Part shown: positions 1 through 6,177 of the stretch, in pieces | How positions within the stretch are numbered: position 1 is the stretch's first letter | Layout of the letters: each line of letters opens with the position of its first letter | NCBI GenBank assembly: GCA_030690305.1 | Contig: JAUYHB010000007.1 | Span: 1-34,581, forward strand | Reading direction: 5' to 3' | DNA: 34,581 nt | Source: a bacterium | GTDB taxonomy: Bacteria; Patescibacteriota; Minisyncoccia; Phycocordibacterales; JAGLPS01 | Made by a program: the position numbers and the translations under genes | The notes under the pieces: generated by a model | Told to the model about the DNA's origin: nothing | The model's database searches: none | What the model saw: only the letters and a program-made list of their open reading frames with translations

Positions 1-1
1 G

Positions 2-367
2 GTAGAGAAGGTGCTCTCTCACCCAAACATGAAGGCTCTTAAGAATGCCGAGCCAGTTGAAGTAAAGGGCGAGAAGTTCGTCAGCTCTCTTGTTTATAAA
101 GATCTAGTTAGCACAGAGGAGAGGGGGCTTGCTGCTACAGGCATCTTTGTCGAGATAGGCTTGGTGCCCAATACAAGCTTTGCTGAAGGTCTTGTGGCAT
201 TAAACGACTACAAACAGATACCTGTAGACCTAAGAACACAAAGAACGGCAGTAGACGGCCTCTGGGCGGCCGGAGACTCCACTGATGCACCATACCACCA
301 GAACAATATTGCCGCAGGAGATGCTGTAAAAGCGCTTGAGGACATATATTTATATCTGAGAGCTTAA
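2..367 (+). CDS. Thioredoxin reductase-like FAD/NAD(P) oxidoreductase, C-terminal part
   Basis: The reading frame is open from the left edge of the window, so only about 121 C-terminal residues are present and the start is missing. The segment has the end of a pyridine nucleotide-disulfide oxidoreductase fold: an ATGIFVEIGLVPNT strand region, then the FAD-contacting GLWAAGDSTDAPYHQ motif and the IAAGDAVKAL helix that close TrxB and the AhpF C-terminal half. Family members pass electrons from NAD(P)H through FAD to a redox-active CxxC pair, which would lie upstream of the window. TrxB and AhpF-type proteins cannot be separated from this fragment. It ends with TAA. The hairpin just downstream is better formed on the other strand. 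Confidence 0.85.
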   Translation, partial: VEKVLSHPNMKALKNAEPVEVKGEKFVSSLVYKDLVSTEERGLAATGIFVEIGLVPNTSFAEGLVALNDYKQIPVDLRTQRTAVDGLWAAGDSTDAPYHQNNIAAGDAVKALEDIYLYLRA

Positions 368-373
368 TGGGCA

Positions 374-406
374 AGAAAAAGCCCTACATCCTTTCGAATG
401 CAGGGC
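374..406 (-). terminator. Rho-independent terminator for the secreted protein gene at 455-1210
   Basis: A 9-bp stem (381-389 with 398-406) is followed on the minus strand by TTTTTCTT. Read on the minus strand, the one non-Watson-Crick pair is G-U; on the plus strand it would be an A-C mismatch. The element therefore belongs to the minus-strand gene. Confidence 0.75.
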
Positions 407-454
407 CCGGGCCACGTCGCCATTGTGGGCACTAGGCGAACAACTGTGGCCGTT

Positions 455-1210
455 TTAGAACTTGATGGCGAGGCTCGACGAACTCGTTGAACGCGCAACG
501 ATTCTGATGCAATCACCCTTGATTGCACAGTATGTACCAACGCCTGCCGCAGTCACCAATGCTCCACCTACTATCCACGGCCATGCTGATGACTTGCGTC
601 TCTCAAGCTTGGCCGCAATGCGGTCGAGCTGTGGGATGTTGAGCGTTAGCTCCCCGCTTACCTGGTTGTCCAATGTAAGCGGCTCCGGAAAGTAGTGCTG
701 GACCGACAAGGCCGGCCAGTCGTCTATTGTGACATGTTGCCGCTCGGGCATCTGTACGAATATCTGCGAATTGCCCGCTACGCCGCCAGATCCAGGACCT
801 ACTGAATCGAGCGCCCAATTGCCGCAGTTTAGTGACGCGAAGGGTTTGTTGTCCCAGTACAGCAACGTCTCACCCTGCCGGCAGTTTCTTGCCTTCCCTA
901 CTCGGCCAATGGTTCCGTCTGCCCGAACGTTCGCAAACTGATGCGCACCAGGCGGACAAGGCCTCTCCTCCATAAGTAGAATCATGTCGGCCAGGCTGTC
1001 ACGGTCAGCAACGATACCGAAGTATTGCTTAGCTGAAGCCGCTATTATATCCCCGGTCGTGTTCAGATCTGCATGGTTATTTGCCCTGATCATGTCGGAA
1101 AGCTCCTGCTTGGTTACCGGCCTTTTCGTAACGGCCTTCGCTTGCCCCAAGGCTTCCGGAGCAAAAACACCAACAAGCAGAGCCACTATTAGAAACAATT
1201 TGAAGCGCAT
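455..1210 (-). CDS. Secreted protein of unknown function with C-terminal hydrophobic segment
   Basis: I do not recognise a family. The ATG at 1210 is chosen because a perfect AGGAGG (1219-1224, read on the minus strand) sits 8 nt upstream; the in-frame GTG at 1219 overlaps that ribosome site. The 251-residue product starts with a signal peptide (MRFKLFLIVALLVGVF, then an ALGQA-type cleavage region). A soluble domain with three cysteines follows, and then a hydrophobic stretch near residues 208-228 (WPWIVGGALVTAAGVG). The tail is short, basic and serine-rich. The DNA appears richer in G+C than most genes in the window, judged by eye. It lies alone between convergent and divergent neighbours with its own terminator. 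It could be a recently acquired gene; its role is unknown. Confidence 0.7.
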   Translation of the reverse strand: MRFKLFLIVALLVGVFAPEALGQAKAVTKRPVTKQELSDMIRANNHADLNTTGDIIAASAKQYFGIVADRDSLADMILLMEERPCPPGAHQFANVRADGTIGRVGKARNCRQGETLLYWDNKPFASLNCGNWALDSVGPGSGGVAGNSQIFVQMPERQHVTIDDWPALSVQHYFPEPLTLDNQVSGELTLNIPQLDRIAAKLERRKSSAWPWIVGGALVTAAGVGTYCAIKGDCIRIVARSTSSSSLAIKF

Positions 1211-1327
1211 GGCGCTCACCTCCTAAATATGTTCAATAACCTTCTCCGTCTCGGACTTTAGCACATTGACAATGCCTTGTCTAGAGCTCTAATAATAAAG
1301 ACGAACTGCCTAAGATTCTCTTAATTT

Positions 1328-1356
1328 TTGATAGAAAACCGGGAGTTTGATAATAT
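1328..1356 (+). promoter_or_regulatory. Sigma70-type promoter of tRNA-Val
   Basis: TTGATA (1328-1333), a 17-nt spacer, then TAATAT (1351-1356). A transcript starting about 7 nt later would begin 2-4 nt before the tRNA. Confidence 0.65.
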
Positions 1357-1366
1357 ACCCAGGCAT

Positions 1367-1439
1367 GCGCGGTTAGCTCAGTTGGTAGAGCGCCTCATTG
1401 ACGTTGAGGATGCCGGGGGTTCAAGTCCCTCACCGCGCA
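1367..1439 (+). tRNA. tRNA-Val (GAC)
   Basis: This is a complete 73-nt cloverleaf. The acceptor GCGCGGT pairs with ACCGCGC. The D-stem is GCTC/GAGC, and the anticodon stem is CCTCA/TGAGG with loop TTGACGT (anticodon GAC). The T-arm carries TTCAAGT and the discriminator base is A. CCA is not encoded. Position 37 is G, whereas the second tRNA-Val (GAC) at 2213-2290 has A. Confidence 0.93.
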
Positions 1440-1443
1440 CTAT

Positions 1444-1869
1444 TTACTGCCAGAGGGCAAGAATCACACCCATCACTATGAGCGCGACGAGGTAGTTTGA
1501 GGCATTGATAAACCAAAGCTTCCACGACTTGCCTTCCCAGAGCACTACTCCGAGAGTGATAGGCGCAACAAAGCCAAGCCAAATCAGAAATGTAATTCCG
1601 AAGATTCCTCCATTCGAGATATCAACTGTAGGAAATCCCTGTAAATTGTAAAGGATTCTTTGAAACGAGTATGCCATCACAAGCGAGGCGATGAATTGTA
1701 TGAGGTAGGCTTTGTTCGCGGTCATCTTCACGCCCTTCATACTCTCAGCCGTAATGCCCATAAGTTGCATCCACGACTTCTTAAAGAGGACCCCATACCA
1801 CACGAACCCCACAGCCATCGAGGCAATAGCAGCCACAATAACTGCCCAAAGATTGATGTTTACTTCCAT
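1444..1869 (-). CDS. DUF1761 family membrane protein
   Basis: A 141-residue integral membrane protein with four predicted helices (about residues 7-27, 53-72, 90-110 and 121-140). The N-terminal pattern AVIVAAIASMAVGFVWYGVLFKKSW followed by W..LMG is typical of the DUF1761 family, whose biochemical role is unknown. Length matches the family. The ATG at 1869 has only an A/T-rich leader and no clear Shine-Dalgarno. It is convergent with tRNA-Val and ends 4 nt after it. Confidence 0.82.
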   Translation of the reverse strand: MEVNINLWAVIVAAIASMAVGFVWYGVLFKKSWMQLMGITAESMKGVKMTANKAYLIQFIASLVMAYSFQRILYNLQGFPTVDISNGGIFGITFLIWLGFVAPITLGVVLWEGKSWKLWFINASNYLVALIVMGVILALWQ

Positions 1870-1920
1870 ATTTTTTAATAAATTCTAATGAATTAATTAT
1901 ATACCTAAAAACTGGTGCAA

Positions 1921-1992
1921 TGACCCCACCGGGAATCGAACCCGGCTTCCAAGCTTGAAAAGCTTGTGTCCTAACCGATAGACGATAGGGCC
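1921..1992 (-). tRNA. tRNA-Glu (TTC)
   Basis: Read on the minus strand: acceptor GGCCCTA pairs with TGGGGTC, including wobble pairs. The D-stem is GTCT/GGAC. The anticodon stem is CAAGC/GCTTG with loop TTTTCAA (anticodon TTC). The T-arm is CCGGG TTCGATT CCCGG and the discriminator is A. CCA is not encoded. Confidence 0.93.
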
Positions 1993-2006
1993 GTAAGAAC
2001 GGGAAA

Positions 2007-2035
2007 ATCATAACACTTTTGGCGTCATACGGCAA
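2007..2035 (-). promoter_or_regulatory. Promoter of tRNA-Glu
   Basis: On the minus strand, TTGCCG (2035-2030), a 17-nt spacer and TATGAT (2012-2007). Its span overlaps the divergent tRNA-Ser promoter, so the two tRNA transcripts start from one shared region. Confidence 0.55.
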
Positions 2036-2048
2036 AAAATGCTATATT
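2019..2048 (+). promoter_or_regulatory. Promoter of the tRNA-Ser / tRNA-Val transcript
   Basis: TTGGCG (2019-2024), an 18-nt spacer and TATATT (2043-2048). The predicted leader before tRNA-Ser holds an 8-bp hairpin (2063-2070 with 2079-2086). Confidence 0.45.
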
Positions 2049-2091
2049 TCTAGCGCAACCTGAATACGCCACCCGGATGGCGTATTGAACT

Positions 2092-2178
2092 GGAAGAGTG
2101 GCTGAGAGGTTGAAGGCACCGGTTTCGAAAACCGGCATCCGGGAAACTGGATCAAGAGTTCAAATCTCTTCCCCTCCG
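2092..2178 (+). tRNA. tRNA-Ser (CGA) with imperfect acceptor stem
   Basis: A class II tRNA with a long variable arm. The anticodon stem is CCGGT/ACCGG with loop TTCGAAA (anticodon CGA). The T-arm AAGAG TTCAAAT CTCTT is perfect and the discriminator is G. The acceptor GGAAGAG faces CCCCTCC, which leaves two A-C mismatches (pairs 4-69 and 6-67). The 3' end reads GCCC, so CCA is not encoded. Confidence 0.85.
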
Positions 2179-2212
2179 CCCAGATAGATTTTTGTGGTAG
2201 TCTATTTTTATC

Positions 2213-2290
2213 GGGCGATTAGCTCAGTCTGGTTAGAGCGCGTCATTGACATTGACGAGGTCAGAGGTTCGAGCCCTCTATCGCCCACCA
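2213..2290 (+). tRNA. tRNA-Val (GAC), second gene, CCA encoded
   Basis: Acceptor GGGCGAT pairs with ATCGCCC. The anticodon stem is CGTCA/TGACG with the loop TTGACAT (anticodon GAC). The T-arm is AGAGG TTCGAGC CCTCT, the discriminator is A, and CCA is encoded (2288-2290). It lies 34 nt after tRNA-Ser and is probably co-transcribed with it. Confidence 0.93.
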
Positions 2291-2339
2291 GAATAGAACT
2301 CAAAGGTTGATTAAAAAATTATAAATAATTTAATATAAT

Positions 2340-2789
2340 ATGAATCTCAAAGAATGCATGGAACCGCATAAGCTCGAAAAATACAGCTTCATGTGGTCGC
2401 AAGCCCGGTTATTCATCGCCGCCCTTGCTCTTTTTATCGGCGGATATCCCCCGATTCTTAAAATCACCCCCATCTTCCTCCTTGGTCTTGTCGGTTTCCT
2501 TCTTCTGATCGCCTGGATAATTTCCGGGGTCGCTTCCGCCTACCTTCTCTACCGTTTCATTAAAAACAATAAAATGATATTTGGAGGGAAAGACAAAATG
2601 GACCTCGTCGCATTTTTCGTGAGCGTTGTCTCCGGCTTTAATTTGGGAATTACCGGAATTGTGGGCATTAATATCGGTATGTCAATTTCTTCAAATTATT
2701 TTCTCTTCGTCATCGTTGGCATTCTCTACATCGTGTCCGCGCTTCACCTTATGAAACGATGGAAAGCGTTCGGAGAGAAGGTTTTCTAA
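2340..2789 (+). CDS. Hypothetical four-helix membrane protein
   Basis: A 149-residue protein with no family I recognise. Hydrophobic segments lie near residues 23-39, 43-72, 87-112 and 119-137, joined by a short basic loop containing RFIKNNKMIFGGKDK. The C-terminus is basic (MKRWKAFGEKVF), suggesting a cytoplasmic end. The ATG at 2340 directly follows an A/T-rich run ending in TATAAT and has no Shine-Dalgarno. A second ATG at 2358 is possible. The gene ends just before a strong 15-bp hairpin shared with the convergent neighbour. Confidence 0.7.
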   Translation: MNLKECMEPHKLEKYSFMWSQARLFIAALALFIGGYPPILKITPIFLLGLVGFLLLIAWIISGVASAYLLYRFIKNNKMIFGGKDKMDLVAFFVSVVSGFNLGITGIVGINIGMSISSNYFLFVIVGILYIVSALHLMKRWKAFGEKVF

Positions 2790-2797
2790 TTAGCGTC

Positions 2798-2831
2798 CAC
2801 AATTAATCCCGCAAAAGCGGGATTAATTGTG
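2798..2831. terminator. Long inverted repeat between convergent genes
   Basis: A perfect 15-bp stem (2798-2812 with 2817-2831) with an AAAA loop lies between the ends of the genes at 2789 and 2857. No good U-run follows on either strand, so a bidirectional terminator or an mRNA end-protecting hairpin are both possible. Confidence 0.6.
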
Positions 2832-2856
2832 TCGTGTGCTATTTTCTAAAAGAATT

Positions 2857-3405
2857 TTACGGGGAAGACGGACTACCGTGAGGAATAAGGTTCATAATTT
2901 CATCTTTCGCTTTTTCAGGATTGGGAATTTGAATAAATTTGAATCGCTCTTCTTTCCCCGCAGTTTGCACATAGAGATTTCCGAAATTGAGAAATGTTTG
3001 CATGACACCCTCCGTTTGAACGGTAACATCTTGTACTTTGGATAGGCGCAGTTCGGAAACCACCCTATTGAACAGCCCTTTTTGAGCATTCTCTATGACT
3101 CGTCTGTCAGTGATAATCCAGACATTAAGGGCATAGAGGGTAAAAGAATACATAATGCCGCACCAGATAAAAAGAAAGTAGACGCTTGCCACAAAGAGAA
3201 AGAGGGGAAAAACATTGTATGAATACAGGACGGAAGAGAAAATCATGCCAATCGCTATCGGCAAAAGAATAAGAATCGTATAAAAACTCAACTCCAACGC
3301 GAAAATGAAAGGGTGACGGCGCAAAAGAAGAAGGACTTTTTCTCCGTCTTCCTGACCATCAAAGGAATTTGTTGACTCTTTGAAAATTGAAAGAAAAGAT
3401 TTCAT
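2857..3405 (-). CDS. Bacterial PH-domain (bPH2/YdbS-like) membrane protein
   Basis: A 182-residue protein. An N-terminal cytoplasmic part is followed by two hydrophobic helices (about residues 33-57 and 65-92). A bacterial pleckstrin-homology-like domain then spans about residues 93-175, recognisable by WIITDRRVI, LRLSKVQDVTV and FGNLYVQTAG. Such domains sit at the inner face of the membrane; their ligands are mostly unknown. The start ATG lies 1 nt after the TGA of the upstream gene (3407-3667), so the two form an operon. Confidence 0.82.
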   Translation of the reverse strand: MKSFLSIFKESTNSFDGQEDGEKVLLLLRRHPFIFALELSFYTILILLPIAIGMIFSSVLYSYNVFPLFLFVASVYFLFIWCGIMYSFTLYALNVWIITDRRVIENAQKGLFNRVVSELRLSKVQDVTVQTEGVMQTFLNFGNLYVQTAGKEERFKFIQIPNPEKAKDEIMNLIPHGSPSSP

Positions 3406-3406
3406 A

Positions 3407-3667
3407 TCAACGACTAAGATAGGGAAAAATATTTTTAAGAATAACGGCTGTTTGATTTTGAGGACTGGAAGCGGCCATATTCAAGAAAAACAAGACACTC
3501 ACGCAGAACAAAATCACGGAACCAAAAAGAAAAGTTGCGGCGTATCGTTTTGGCCGCACCCCTATGCCAAAACGGGTTAAGTGGTAAAAAACGATAAAGT
3601 TGAATATCCAGTAGAAAAAGATGAACACTAACCCGAAAATCAAGAGAACGATATTGGTGGTAAACAT
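3407..3667 (-). CDS. Small membrane protein upstream of the PH-domain gene
   Basis: An 86-residue hydrophobic protein with helices near residues 4-31 and 48-67 and the basic loop RFGIGVRPKRY between them. I do not recognise a family. The frame stays open further upstream, to an ATG at 3772, but that extension would run through a 38-bp repeat shared with 4514-4551 and is probably not coding. The start at 3667 is chosen because TATTAT (3675-3680, minus strand) lies exactly 7 nt before the ATG, as expected for a leaderless mRNA. It is co-transcribed with the PH-domain gene. Confidence 0.6.
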   Translation of the reverse strand: MFTTNIVLLIFGLVFIFFYWIFNFIVFYHLTRFGIGVRPKRYAATFLFGSVILFCVSVLFFLNMAASSPQNQTAVILKNIFPYLSR

Positions 3668-3674
3668 CACCCTC

Positions 3675-3680
3675 ATAATA
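3675..3680 (-). promoter_or_regulatory. -10 box for a leaderless mRNA of the 3667 gene
   Basis: TATTAT on the minus strand, 7 nt before the ATG at 3667. TTTACT, the same weak -35 seen at rnpB, lies 17 nt further upstream (3698-3703). Confidence 0.5.
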
Positions 3681-3718
3681 CGACAACTATGAGGCATAGT
3701 AAAAGCGAAAGCGCCGAA

Positions 3719-3756
3719 AATAAAGGATATTAAACCGCAGGGCAAGCCCTGCACCC
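3719..3756. repeat. 38-bp direct repeat, copy 1 (upstream of HAD gene)
   Basis: This copy matches 4514-4551 with two substitutions. It contains a 7-bp palindrome, GCAGGGC AA GCCCTGC. The two copies bracket the HAD hydrolase gene. Confidence 0.85.
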
Positions 3757-3840
3757 ATACTTGCTTGCGCATATATTTTGTAAATGCTATTTTCTCTTCA
3801 GACGAACTTTACACATAAGCAAACAAAAAAGGAGGTCATC

Positions 3841-4518
3841 GTGAAAATCTTTGGACAAGAAATATCCCTCCTCATATTGGATGTGGACGGAGTACTGACA
3901 AAATTCACTCACATTATTCGACTGGCCAAAGAAGTTGCAAAAGAATTCGGAATGCCTGTTGAAAATGTGACTTCGTATTTTAAAAAGGCCAGAAAAGGAG
4001 AATTCCCGTTTCATTCACGTTTTAAGGATGATGTACGGTCAATGTGGCCAAGTTTTAATAAAGAAGAAATCTCTCGTGTTGTTGCCGCATTCCGGAAAAA
4101 AGAAAAAGAATACGTATACGAGACGTATGACGGAGTAAACGAGTTTCTGTGGTGGCTCCATACGGAAGGCGTGGTGCTTGCCATTTGTACCAGAAATAAT
4201 CATGAGTCGTTATCTCGGAAACTCACGCAAGCCGGTATTGATGAGAAACTCTTTGCTGTAAGGAGTGTCCCGGGAAAATATTCAAAACCCGACCCCAGAT
4301 GCGTACATTCCATTCTTGAAGCTGTTGGAATAAAGAAAGAGTATGCGGCATTTGTCGGAGACTGGTTCCCCGACCTCAATACGGCACGAAACGCGGGAGT
4401 AACGTTTATTGCCACGACCTGCGGGGTACTCGGAAGAAAAGCATTTCTGGATGCCGGCGTTCCTAAACACTGCATCGTAAAAACGCTTCCTGACCTTCGA
4501 AACCTTGTTACGCAATAA
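3841..4518 (+). CDS. HAD-superfamily hydrolase
   Basis: A 225-residue protein with all HAD motifs: motif I LILDVDGVLT (nucleophile Asp14 and acid Asp16), motif II Thr in AICTRNN, a Lys before PDPR in GKYSKPDP, and motif IV GDWFPDLNTARNAG. A helical cap domain lies between motifs I and II (about residues 22-90). These enzymes mostly remove phosphate from small molecules in the cytoplasm; the substrate cannot be read from the sequence. The GTG at 3841 is preferred over an ATG at 3784 because AAGGAGG lies 5-6 nt upstream. The gene is bracketed by the 38-bp repeats; the second overlaps its stop codon. Confidence 0.88.
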   Translation: MKIFGQEISLLILDVDGVLTKFTHIIRLAKEVAKEFGMPVENVTSYFKKARKGEFPFHSRFKDDVRSMWPSFNKEEISRVVAAFRKKEKEYVYETYDGVNEFLWWLHTEGVVLAICTRNNHESLSRKLTQAGIDEKLFAVRSVPGKYSKPDPRCVHSILEAVGIKKEYAAFVGDWFPDLNTARNAGVTFIATTCGVLGRKAFLDAGVPKHCIVKTLPDLRNLVTQ

Positions 4519-4551
4519 AGGATATTAAACCGCAGGGCAGGCCTTGCACCC
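4514..4551. repeat. 38-bp direct repeat, copy 2 (overlaps stop of HAD gene)
   Basis: Matches 3719-3756 at 36 of 38 positions. The palindrome is kept through a G-U pair (GCAGGGC AG GCCTTGC). It begins a chain of hairpins that reaches 4717. Confidence 0.85.
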
Positions 4552-4579
4552 GTTTGGGTGTTCGCTTCGCTCACTCTTT

Positions 4580-4660
4580 CCCGCCCCAAGGGGCGGGGTA
4601 TTAACCCCTTTGTTGTCGTCGCTTGCTCGGTAATACAAAAGTAATAACTTTTGTATTACC
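4580..4660. repeat. Intergenic palindromes between HAD gene and tsaD
   Basis: CCCGCCCC AA GGGGCGGG (4580-4597) is followed by a perfect 14-bp inverted repeat with an AATA loop (4629-4642 with 4647-4660). Together with CACCC GTTT GGGTG (4547-4560), this forms a run of consecutive hairpins resembling clustered REP-type elements. Confidence 0.75.
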
Positions 4661-4683
4661 CTCGCTGTGCTAGGCAATAAAAT

Positions 4684-4717
4684 AAGCCCTCGACTTTTTT
4701 ACAGTCGGGGGCTTTTT
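4684..4717 (+). terminator. Rho-independent terminator upstream of tsaD
   Basis: A 12-bp stem with one G-U pair (4684-4695 with 4703-4714) and a 7-nt loop is followed by five T residues (4713-4717). It probably ends the HAD transcript. Confidence 0.85.
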
Positions 4718-4751
4718 GCTCTCAATATGGGGAAATGATAAGGTAAAACAA

Positions 4752-5924
4752 ATGCGCATTCTGGGAATCGAAACGAGTTGCGACGAAACGTCGCTTTCAA
4801 TTATTGACGCAACAGGGAATGTAAATAAGCCCCGCTTTAAGGTGCGCGCCTTTTCTATTCTTTCTCAAATGAGCATCCACCAGAAATATGGTGGAGTATT
4901 CCCCCATCTTGCCCAGCGTGAACACCAGAAAAATCTCGTGCCGATGCTCGCGCGCACCCTTGAAGAAGCCGGACTTTCAAAGCCCGCGAAAGATGTTTTC
5001 AAACCCGCCACCGCGCGAAAACTGATAAAAACTCTTGAACGCGAAACGGAATTGCTTTCCAAGTTCCTTTCATATGTGCCGACCGTCGCCCGTCCCGATA
5101 TTGATGCCATTGCTGTCACCTATGGGCCGGGGCTTGAGCCCGCATTGTGGGTCGGCGTCAATTTCGCACAAGCACTTGGGGTTGTGTGGGATATCCCCGT
5201 TGTCCCCGTAAATCACATGGAGGGACATTTGGCTTCCGTTCTTTTTGGTGAGAAAAAAGGGGAGACGGTTCCGGTAAAATTTCCCGTTCTCGCATTACTT
5301 GTTTCGGGCGGACATACCGAACTTATTTTTTCAAAAAAATGGGAAATGTATGAGGTCATCGGGGAAACAGTCGATGACGCCGCCGGTGAAGCGTTTGATA
5401 AAGTAGCGAGAATGCTTGAACTTCCCTATCCGGGCGGACCGCAAATTTCCCAGCTTGCCGAGGCACATAGAAAGGCCGTTGATGTCTCGCAAGAGTACAA
5501 ACTCCCCCGCCCCATGAAAAACTCGGGCAATCTTAATTTTTCATTCGCGGGATTAAAAACAGCTGTTCTATACAAAATCAAAGGCCTTAAAATCTTGGAT
5601 GCCAATGCACGGCAAACGATAGCCCGGGAATTTGAAGATGCAGTCATTGATGTGTTGATTTCAAAAACAAAAAAAGCCCTTGAAACGTATGCGCCGAAAA
5701 CGCTGATTGTCGGAGGGGGTGTTATTGCAAATACTGCCCTGCGTCGCGCAGTCGGCACACTTGCCAAAACACAAGGAGTGGAACTGCGCATTCCTCAAAT
5801 GCGGCTTACGGGAGACAACGCGCTTATGATTGCCATGGCAGGATTCATCAAAATAAAAAACAAACCGGAAATTCTTAAAAAGAAAGTTACCGTCAAAGCA
5901 TTCGGAAACTTGAGGTTAGGATAA
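4752..5924 (+). CDS. tsaD: tRNA N6-adenosine threonylcarbamoyltransferase TsaD
   Basis: TsaD transfers the threonylcarbamoyl group to A37 of tRNAs that read ANN codons, working with TsaB and TsaE. The 390-residue product starts with MRILGIETSCDETSLS. It has the metal-binding HMEGH (His155 and His159), VSGGHTEL, DDAAGEAFDKVARML, GGGVIANTALR and the C-terminal TGDNALMIA. It is about 50 residues longer than typical TsaD; most of the excess is a Lys/Glu-rich segment at residues 76-116, before the conserved DIDAIAVTYGPGL. The ATG at 4752 is chosen because the conserved N-terminus begins there. An earlier in-frame start would lie in the upstream terminator. A bidirectional terminator follows at 6151-6175. 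Confidence 0.96.
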   Translation: MRILGIETSCDETSLSIIDATGNVNKPRFKVRAFSILSQMSIHQKYGGVFPHLAQREHQKNLVPMLARTLEEAGLSKPAKDVFKPATARKLIKTLERETELLSKFLSYVPTVARPDIDAIAVTYGPGLEPALWVGVNFAQALGVVWDIPVVPVNHMEGHLASVLFGEKKGETVPVKFPVLALLVSGGHTELIFSKKWEMYEVIGETVDDAAGEAFDKVARMLELPYPGGPQISQLAEAHRKAVDVSQEYKLPRPMKNSGNLNFSFAGLKTAVLYKIKGLKILDANARQTIAREFEDAVIDVLISKTKKALETYAPKTLIVGGGVIANTALRRAVGTLAKTQGVELRIPQMRLTGDNALMIAMAGFIKIKNKPEILKKKVTVKAFGNLRLG

Positions 5925-5936
5925 CAAAACCTGCTC

Positions 5937-6113
5937 AAATTTACTTTTCAAAAACACGATAAAATCCTGCTGGATTTTTCTCTGCTCCTTACAGGAGCTG
6001 TCCACTCGTTGGATCTTTTCTTCGAAAAGCTCACAATGAGTCTTGCGGAAGCTCCATGTATTCGCTTCCTCACACCTTCCTCATGCTCCGCAAGATTTTT
6101 GAAAAGTAAATTT
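5937..6113 (+). ncRNA. Candidate structured RNA or palindromic element after tsaD
   Basis: Two perfect 18-nt inverted arms (5937-5954 and 6096-6113) enclose four hairpins: 5961-5967 with 5972-5978, 5984-5989 with 5993-5998, 6004-6011 with 6034-6041 (containing an inner CTTTTC/GAAAAG stem), and 6041-6049 with 6087-6095. The last hairpin abuts the closing arm. One pair in the third hairpin is G-U on the plus strand but would be C-A on the minus strand, which favours plus-strand RNA. Transcription could come from tsaD read-through, with the 6151-6175 terminator as its 3' end. No known RNA family is recognised. A miniature inverted-repeat element is the alternative. Confidence 0.5.
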
Positions 6114-6150
6114 TCGCTCTAACTGGAAGATAAAAAATTGGAACTTAACA

Positions 6151-6175
6151 AAACCCGCCTCATCGGCGGGTTTTT
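6151..6175. terminator. Bidirectional terminator between tsaD and the large surface protein gene
   Basis: A 9-bp stem (6151-6159 with 6165-6173) has T-rich runs on both strands: TTTTTCTTT on plus and TTTTGTT on minus. Confidence 0.88.
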
Positions 6176-6177
6176 CT

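Noticed and set aside
2063-2086. Hairpin before tRNA-Ser as a terminator or riboswitch
   Set aside because: It lies between a promoter-like pair and the tRNA with no T-run, and it is too small for a known riboswitch. A plain leader hairpin is enough.
3407-3409. UGA recoding as in some CPR lineages
   Set aside because: UGA acts as a normal stop here (for example at 3407-3409, 1 nt before the next start), and no gene needs in-frame UGA readthrough.
3668-3772. Longer N-terminus for the small membrane protein, starting at 3772
   Set aside because: It would translate through a 38-bp palindromic repeat also found at 4514-4551, and a -10 box lies inside it. Hence the start at 3667.
3784-3840. Earlier ATG start for the HAD hydrolase
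   Set aside because: The Shine-Dalgarno AAGGAGG at about 3829-3835 points to the GTG at 3841, and the extra residues do not resemble the family.
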